From: Chryseobacterium sp. Bi04 | GTDB lineage: Bacteria; Bacteroidota; Bacteroidia; Flavobacteriales; Weeksellaceae | Assembly: GCF_918698085.1 (NCBI RefSeq) | Contig: NZ_CAKKLP010000023.1 | Coordinates: forward strand, 1-37,432 | DNA length: 37,432 nucleotides | Direction of reading: 5' to 3' | In this document: piece after piece, positions 32,883 to 37,432 of the stretch | Layout: every line of letters begins with the position of its first letter | How positions within the stretch are numbered: position 1 is the first letter of the stretch | Translations under genes and position numbers: made by a program | Notes under the pieces: model-generated | Database searches by the model: none | What the model saw: only the letters and a program-made list of their open reading frames with translations | Told to the model about the DNA's origin: nothing

Positions 32883-34511
32883 ATGAACTCGAACAGCACA
32901 TCGTCATTTCAGGATATTTTTAAAAGTGAAAATGAAATTCCCGAAGAATATAAAGTTCCCGAGATCCATCAGAAGGAGTATCTGCTTAATGGAGAACTGG
33001 TAGAATGGAAAGGAGAAATGCAGAACATTTATTCGCCGGTCTGTATTCCTACAGAAAACGGATTGGAAAGGAAGCTGCTGGGAAGTATTCCGAATATAGG
33101 ACCTGCAGAAGCAATGGAAGTTCTTGATGCCTGTGTAAAAGCATATAATAACGGATTAGGCGAGTGGCCCACCATGTCTGTGGAAGGAAGAATAAAGTGC
33201 ATGCAGAAATTCGTATACCTGATGATTCAGCAGCGTGATCTTGTTATTAAGCTACTCATGTGGGAGATCGGAAAAACCCTGGCTGATTCTACCAAAGAAT
33301 TTGATCGTACCGTAGATTATATCAACCAGACAATTGATGCGTTAAAAGATCTTGACAGGGAATCTTCCCGTTTTCAGCAGGCCGAAGGAACAATCGCCCA
33401 GATCAGAAGAGCGCCATTGGGTGTTGTTTTGAGTATGGGGCCGTTCAATTATCCTTTGAATGAGATTTTTACGACACTGATTCCTGCCCTGATCATGGGA
33501 AATACAATCTTGTTTAAGTTACCGAAGCATGGAGTATTGGCTCATTATCCTCTGTTGAATGCATTTAAAGAAGCCTTCCCGAAAGGAACCGTGAATACAC
33601 TGTACGGAAAAGGTTCGGAGATCATCACTCCTATTATGGAAAGCGGAAAGGTGAATGTATTGGCTTTCATTGGCTCCAGTAAAGTAGCGAATGGGTTGAA
33701 AAAACTACATCCGAAAGTTAACCGCTTACGGGCTATTTTAAGTCTGGATGCTAAAAATGCGGCTATTGTTACAAAACATGCCGACCTTGATGTGGCAGTG
33801 AGTGAATGTATTTTGGGAGCTCTTTCCTTTAACGGACAACGTTGTACTGCATTAAAACTCATCTTTGTGCAGAAAGAAATTGCCGCAGAATTTAACGCCA
33901 AACTGAGTGAAGCTGTTTCTGCTTTGAAGCCGGGACTTCCGTGGGAAAAAGATGTCAAGGTAACTCCGCTTCCGGAGGTGAATAAGCCTCCTTATCTAAA
34001 AGAATGTATTGATGATGCATTGGCAAAAGGAGCATCAGTTTTAAATAAGCAGGGAGGCTATACAGAAGAATCTTTTGTTTTTCCGGCGGTAGTTTATCCT
34101 GTGAACAGTGAGATGAAATTATATCATGAAGAACAATTTGGACCTATAATTCCTGTAGTGCCGTTTGAAGAGATTGAAGAGCCTATAGAATATCAGGTGA
34201 ATGCTTCTCACGGGATGCAGGTGAGCATTTTCAGTGAAGATCCACAGGAAGTTTCCAGACTGATTGACCCATTTGTGAATCTTGTGAGCCGTGTTAATAT
34301 CAATTGTCAGGCACAGCGTGGACCCGATGTTTTTCCTTTTACCGGAAGAAAAGACAGTGCCGAAGGTACACTTTCTGTTTTTGATGCACTTCGTTCATTC
34401 TCTATAAGATCCCTGGTAGCCGCAAAACTTACGGAATCCAATAAAGAATTGCTCAATACAATTGTTAGAGATCACGATTCCAACTTTTTAAGTACAGATT
34501 ATATTTTCTAG
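32883..34511 (+). CDS. gapN: NADP-dependent glyceraldehyde-3-phosphate dehydrogenase (non-phosphorylating, GapN-type ALDH)
   Basis: 542 residues. Aldehyde dehydrogenase superfamily: 'SMGPFNYPLNE' with Asn189, 'IMGNTILFKLPKHG', 'LAFIGSSKVANGL' (NADP-binding Gly262 region), catalytic Cys321 in 'SFNGQRCTALK', and the GapN-like end 'NINCQAQRGPDVFPFTGRKDSAEGTLSVFDALRSFSIRSL'. The usual 'ELGGK' motif bearing the general base is replaced by S-L-D-A-K (287-291), discussed as a finding. Non-phosphorylating oxidation of glyceraldehyde-3-phosphate to 3-phosphoglycerate supplies NADPH. The assignment is by C-terminal motif and should be confirmed. Stands alone. Confidence 0.85.
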   Translation: MNSNSTSSFQDIFKSENEIPEEYKVPEIHQKEYLLNGELVEWKGEMQNIYSPVCIPTENGLERKLLGSIPNIGPAEAMEVLDACVKAYNNGLGEWPTMSVEGRIKCMQKFVYLMIQQRDLVIKLLMWEIGKTLADSTKEFDRTVDYINQTIDALKDLDRESSRFQQAEGTIAQIRRAPLGVVLSMGPFNYPLNEIFTTLIPALIMGNTILFKLPKHGVLAHYPLLNAFKEAFPKGTVNTLYGKGSEIITPIMESGKVNVLAFIGSSKVANGLKKLHPKVNRLRAILSLDAKNAAIVTKHADLDVAVSECILGALSFNGQRCTALKLIFVQKEIAAEFNAKLSEAVSALKPGLPWEKDVKVTPLPEVNKPPYLKECIDDALAKGASVLNKQGGYTEESFVFPAVVYPVNSEMKLYHEEQFGPIIPVVPFEEIEEPIEYQVNASHGMQVSIFSEDPQEVSRLIDPFVNLVSRVNINCQAQRGPDVFPFTGRKDSAEGTLSVFDALRSFSIRSLVAAKLTESNKELLNTIVRDHDSNFLSTDYIF

Positions 34512-34666
34512 AGAAATTCTGACATCGATTTAACATAAAATAAAAATTCTTAATAAACGCCTTTGTTTTTTAAGAATTTTTTAACTTAATCTCTGGAATT
34601 TTAGTTTTTGTGTTATATAAAAGTAGCGTTTTTATTGATGTTACTTTAAGGATTAGTTTGTAAATC

Positions 34667-35176
34667 ATGTCTTCACTGGAAAAAGAATTTTTAGAGAAAA
34701 TTGAAAAACATAAAGGTGTTATTTTCAAGATCTCTAAAATGTATATGGATAATTGGGACGACCAGAATGATCTTTATCAGGAGATCATTTACCAGGCGTG
34801 GAAATCATATGGAGATTTCCAGAGAAGGAGTGATTTCTCAACGTGGCTGTACAGAACTGCGCTTAATACAGCAATTGTATTTTTGAGAAGCGAAAAAAAG
34901 CGTAGTTTTATCCGGAACCAAAATGTAGACGGATTAGGTGTTCAGCAGGAGCCCTATAATGATACGGATGACAAAAATATGAAGATGATGTATGAAGCGA
35001 TCCATCAGCTAAGTCCAATTGATAAAGCTCTTATTTTTTTCTTTCTGGAAGATTTTCCCGGAAAAGAAATTGCCCATCAACTAGGTATTACCGAAGTCAA
35101 TGCAAGGGTAAAACTTAAAAGGGCAAAAGCGAAACTGAAAGAGATCATTGAAAAACAAAGGACAGGTTCAAATTAA
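34667..35176 (+). CDS. ECF-type sigma factor, cassette 1
   Basis: 169 residues, sigma-70 family of the extracytoplasmic-function type. Region 2 'VIFKISKMYMDNWDDQNDLYQEIIYQAWKSYGDF' with the promoter-melting 'DFSTWLYRTALNTAI', and region 4 'LSPIDKALIFFFLEDFPGKEIAHQLGITEVNARVKLKRAKAKLKEII' helix-turn-helix. Regions 3 and 1.1 are absent, as expected. Four bases separate its stop from the membrane-protein gene, so the two form an operon. It is closely related to the sigma gene at 36294. Confidence 0.94.
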   Translation: MSSLEKEFLEKIEKHKGVIFKISKMYMDNWDDQNDLYQEIIYQAWKSYGDFQRRSDFSTWLYRTALNTAIVFLRSEKKRSFIRNQNVDGLGVQQEPYNDTDDKNMKMMYEAIHQLSPIDKALIFFFLEDFPGKEIAHQLGITEVNARVKLKRAKAKLKEIIEKQRTGSN

Positions 35177-35179
35177 AAC

Positions 35180-36007
35180 ATGAAAAACATGGAGCTAGAC
35201 AATTTTAAAGAACTTTGGAATAAAGATAACGGCCAGGAACCGCCGGAAATTTCGCTTGAAAAGCAGCGGGAGATCCATTCTCCGCTACAGATGTTGAAAA
35301 TCAATATGAAAACTGAATTTTGGCTCATGGTCATTACATTACCCATGCTACTGACCAGTTTTCCTTTTGCTTCTCCTGATTCTAATATTAAAACGATATC
35401 AACTTTCGTCACTGTTTTGACGATCGCCTTTATTGTTTATTTTTATTCCCGGTTTCTTATACTGTATAAATTACTGCAAAGAAACAGTATCAATACCAAT
35501 TATGATCTTTTTAACCTTAAAGCCCAGCTTTTAATATCAAAGGAAATTTATATTTCATACTATATTTCCTATATTCCATTGGCCTTCCTCTTATCTTTGA
35601 TAAAAGTTAATTTCCATTTCGATATGGAGTATAATCTGGCTATTTTCGGAATCAGTTTTCTTATTACTCTTTTATTGGTGTTCTTTATTATCAAATACTG
35701 GATTTATTATATGTACGGCAGGTATATAGAAGATGTTATAAGGCTGGTAGATGAGCTTAACGGTATTGACATAGCTCCAAAAGCTGTCAGTAAGAAAAAA
35801 TCATGGTTTGAACGTTCTCAGAGATTTTTTATGAACAAATTTGGAATTAAAGGAAATATTCTGAATACCGTAATCTGGTTTGTGTCAGTCTATATATTCA
35901 TTATTTTATTTTTAACACTTGTTCTTCTTGTGTTTATCATTATAGGTGCAAAACTTGATTTTATTGATGTGAATACGCTGCAAAAGGCTTTAGATAGGCT
36001 GAATTAG
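35180..36007 (+). CDS. Multi-pass membrane partner of the ECF sigma factor, cassette 1 (candidate anti-sigma)
   Basis: 275 residues. Two ATG lie close together (35180, 35189); alignment with the paralogue at 36818 favours 35189. A soluble N-terminal segment of about 47 residues ('FKELWNKDNGQEPPEISLEK', 'PLQMLKINMKTEFW') is followed by five hydrophobic segments (about 45-60, 71-95, 122-139, 149-178, 232-258). No zinc-binding anti-sigma motif (His-x3-Cys-x2-Cys). The N-terminal segment matches its paralogue at about 20 of 47 positions without gaps. Position directly after a sigma gene suggests an anti-sigma or sensor role, which is inference only. A C-terminal extension of about 80 residues with an extra helix is absent from the paralogue. 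Confidence 0.75.
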   Translation: MKNMELDNFKELWNKDNGQEPPEISLEKQREIHSPLQMLKINMKTEFWLMVITLPMLLTSFPFASPDSNIKTISTFVTVLTIAFIVYFYSRFLILYKLLQRNSINTNYDLFNLKAQLLISKEIYISYYISYIPLAFLLSLIKVNFHFDMEYNLAIFGISFLITLLLVFFIIKYWIYYMYGRYIEDVIRLVDELNGIDIAPKAVSKKKSWFERSQRFFMNKFGIKGNILNTVIWFVSVYIFIILFLTLVLLVFIIIGAKLDFIDVNTLQKALDRLN

Positions 36008-36093
36008 AATTTTTTTACCTTTTAAGATTAATAATAGATAAATTCCATCAATCGATACCTTGAAGTTTTATAGCAGTTTTTTTATAAAAAAAA

Positions 36094-36123
36094 TGTAACA
36101 TTTCCGTTTTTTTTCTACTAACT
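36094..36123 (+). promoter_or_regulatory. ECF-type promoter motif, copy 1
   Basis: TGTAACATTT (36094-36103), 13 bases, ACTAACT (36117-36123). TGTAAC resembles -35 elements of ECF sigma promoters. It lies about 110 bases before the terminator at 36202-36232. Confidence 0.55.
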
Positions 36124-36128
36124 GTGAA

Positions 36129-36232
36129 AATTATTATTTCGAGCAAGATACTATTGGAACAAATAGCTATTGAGTAAGATTAAAAAACACACACAATGAG
36201 GACCTGACAGATTTCTGTCAGGTTTTTTTTAT
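36129..36232 (+). ncRNA. Candidate small RNA under ECF-type promoter control
   Basis: The interval from the expected transcription start about 6 bases past the -10-like element to the terminator gives a transcript of about 100 nt. There is no ORF of more than three codons at the only ATG (36196, then stop), and the 3' end is a classical Rho-independent stem with a long T tract. Start position is inferred from the motif, not observed. Confidence 0.4.
36202..36232 (+). terminator. Terminator ending the intergenic transcript
   Basis: ACCTGACAG (36202-36210), loop ATTT, CTGTCAGGT (36215-36223), then seven or more T. It is placed before the next sigma gene's own promoter and so would stop transcription from copy 1. 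Confidence 0.9.
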
Positions 36233-36246
36233 TTTTTCTAAATTTC

Positions 36247-36276
36247 TGTAACATTTTTTTTAAACTGAAACTAACT
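36247..36276 (+). promoter_or_regulatory. ECF-type promoter motif, copy 2, driving the second sigma gene
   Basis: TGTAACATTT (36247-36256), 13 bases, ACTAACT (36270-36276), with the same spacing as copy 1. The ATG of the sigma gene follows at 36294, 17 bases after the motif. Confidence 0.6.
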
Positions 36277-36293
36277 CTTTAGACTGACAAGCT

Positions 36294-36788
36294 ATGACCT
36301 CAATAGAGCAAGAGTTTTTGGATAAGATTACAAAGCATAAAGGAATCATTTTTAAGATTTCTAAGATGTATATGTCTGAAAAAGAAGACCGGGATGATCT
36401 TTTTCAGGAAATTATATACCAGCTCTGGAAAGCATATCCCAGCTTTCTCGGGCATAGTGAATTTTCAACCTGGCTCTACAGGATTGCCTTAAACACCGCT
36501 ATTATTTTCCTTAAATCAGAGAAAAGAAGGAGCTTTATTGCTAATAATGACATTTCCAACTATATCATTGCTCAGGAGGAGTATGACTATCATAAAGAGG
36601 AAAGGTTAGCTAAAATGTATAAAGCCATTCATCAGCTGAATCCAATTGATAAAGCATTTATTTTTTATTACCTGGAAGATTTTTCAGGGAGAGAAATTGC
36701 CGAACAAATGGGTATTTCTGAAGGAAATGTAAGAGTGAAAATGAACAGAGCAAAAAATAAACTTAAAGATATTTTAGGCTCAGATTAA
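36294..36788 (+). CDS. ECF-type sigma factor, cassette 2
   Basis: 164 residues, paralogue of the 34667-35176 sigma factor. Regions 2 ('GIIFKISKMYMSEKEDRDDLFQEIIYQLWKAYPSFLG', 'EFSTWLYRIALNTAI') and 4 ('NPIDKAFIFYYLEDFSGREIAEQMGISEGNVRVKMNRAKNKLKDIL') are intact. Most differences from the other copy are in the linker between the regions and the two helices that read DNA, so they may recognise related but not identical promoters. A promoter motif just upstream suggests autoregulation or control by the other sigma. The membrane partner starts 29 bases later. Confidence 0.94.
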   Translation: MTSIEQEFLDKITKHKGIIFKISKMYMSEKEDRDDLFQEIIYQLWKAYPSFLGHSEFSTWLYRIALNTAIIFLKSEKRRSFIANNDISNYIIAQEEYDYHKEERLAKMYKAIHQLNPIDKAFIFYYLEDFSGREIAEQMGISEGNVRVKMNRAKNKLKDILGSD

Positions 36789-36817
36789 ATTTAAATAATC
36801 AGTAAATCAACAAACCA

Positions 36818-37408
36818 ATGAATATAGACGAATTGAAAAATACCTGGAATGAGGATATTACAGAGGTAACACCGGAAATAAGCATTGAACAAAGAAATAA
36901 AATTAATCTTCCACTTGAAAAAATGCGTAAAAATATGCGTCAGGAGTTCTGGTGGATGATAGGGATTTTTATTTTTGCATTTATGGTTTGCTCAGTATGC
37001 AGGCCTTTTAAACTTCAGTTGTATATTACCGTATTAATTGCTTCTATGCTAATTGTCACCGTTTTCTTTTTCAGTAAATTTTTTAAACTTTACAATGAGA
37101 TAAGCAACACGGAACTGAAGACCTATGAGGCGCTGAAAGATCTGGTTACTCAGTTTAATTTAAATAAACAGTATTATCTCTCTTACTATATCAGTTTTGC
37201 CCCTTTTCTGGTATGCGAGATACTTATCGTCCTGGAGTTTATACCCTGGCCCAAACCTTTAAGCGAGGCGAAAATTGCCATTATACTGATAGGTTCAGTA
37301 ATCGCAGGGCTATTTGTATTGTTTTTATCCGGAAGACTATGGTTCTATCGCTATTATGGAAGACATATTCAACATATTGAAGGCCTTTTAAATGAGCTAA
37401 AGAAATAA
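36818..37408 (+). CDS. Multi-pass membrane partner of the ECF sigma factor, cassette 2 (candidate anti-sigma)
   Basis: 196 residues. N-terminal soluble segment 'MNIDELKNTWNEDITEVTPE' and 'INLPLEKMRKNMRQEFW' match the paralogue at 35189 without gaps. Four hydrophobic segments follow (about 48-62, 67-88, 107-130, 143-172). It lacks the fifth helix and charged linker of the other copy. No catalytic or metal-binding motif. Role as anti-sigma or sensor is inferred from operon position. The frame ends at 37408, so the protein is complete; the window ends 24 bases later. Confidence 0.75.
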   Translation: MNIDELKNTWNEDITEVTPEISIEQRNKINLPLEKMRKNMRQEFWWMIGIFIFAFMVCSVCRPFKLQLYITVLIASMLIVTVFFFSKFFKLYNEISNTELKTYEALKDLVTQFNLNKQYYLSYYISFAPFLVCEILIVLEFIPWPKPLSEAKIAIILIGSVIAGLFVLFLSGRLWFYRYYGRHIQHIEGLLNELKK

Positions 37409-37432
37409 AGAGCCTCGGGCGGGCTGAAAGCC

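Larger units (their letters stand above)
36008..36293. other. Intergenic region with two ECF-type promoter motifs and a possible small RNA
   Basis: No protein gene. It holds two identically spaced promoter-like motifs (36094-36123 and 36247-36276) and a terminator (36202-36232); see the separate entries. Confidence 0.6.

Overview
The window looks like chromosome of a Chryseobacterium-like member of the Flavobacteriia (Bacteroidota). This rests on low GC, secretion signals ending in Ala/Ser-Gln, TAnnTTTG-type -7 promoter boxes, weak Shine-Dalgarno sequences, a 'KNLRKLSKREL...GG' leader peptide and the gene content. It is an inference from sequence features, not from a database search. No rRNA, tRNA, CRISPR array, complete insertion sequence or prophage was seen.

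Layout. (a) 1-3600 is a very AT-rich accessory stretch of short, poorly conserved genes: small signal-bearing or membrane-anchored proteins, one Imm33/DUF2185-like protein, gene fragments, and a 46-residue GG-leader Cys-rich peptide. It resembles the immunity/effector debris found beside polymorphic toxin loci. (b) 3961-15913 is mostly housekeeping: purB, a WG-repeat protein followed closely by an exported serine hydrolase with an extra beta-sandwich domain, purL, a barstar-like protein, a GDSL esterase coupled to a gamma-glutamylcyclotransferase-like gene, a GyrI-like protein, a DgkA-family kinase and dnaN. (c) 16381-19396 holds pheT and a META/HslJ lipoprotein. (d) 19444-25141 is a minus-strand run: small acidic protein, 3-hydroxyacyl-CoA dehydrogenase, secreted orphan, class A beta-lactamase, GH5 glycosidase with a CBM6-like domain, and a Gfo/Idh/MocA oxidoreductase. 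(e) 25266-27756 has pcm, two small charged proteins and a D-2-hydroxyacid dehydrogenase. (f) 27790-28885 is a repeat cluster: three direct-repeat units built from GC-rich inverted repeats, one of which encloses a DUF559 endonuclease gene. (g) 29037-34511 has hutU, an NAD-binding protein, an exported Tpx and a GapN-type dehydrogenase. (h) 34667-37408 holds two tandem paralogous cassettes, each an ECF sigma factor plus a multi-pass membrane protein.

Two places deserve most attention. The first is the DUF559 repeat cluster, which looks like a small nuclease-associated mobile or REP-like element present in nuclease-bearing, nuclease-free and half-copy forms. The second is the 36008-36293 intergenic region. 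It carries two copies of the motif TGTAACATTT-N13-ACTAACT with identical spacing, one just before the second sigma gene and one 153 bp upstream. The upstream copy would drive a transcript of about 100 nt ending at a strong intrinsic terminator, so it is a candidate ECF-controlled small RNA inside a duplicated sigma/membrane-partner module.

The housekeeping genes (purB, purL, dnaN, pheT, hutU, pcm) are individually controlled or in short operons, and most are closed by clear Rho-independent terminators. All coordinates of short sites were counted by hand and could be off by a base or two.
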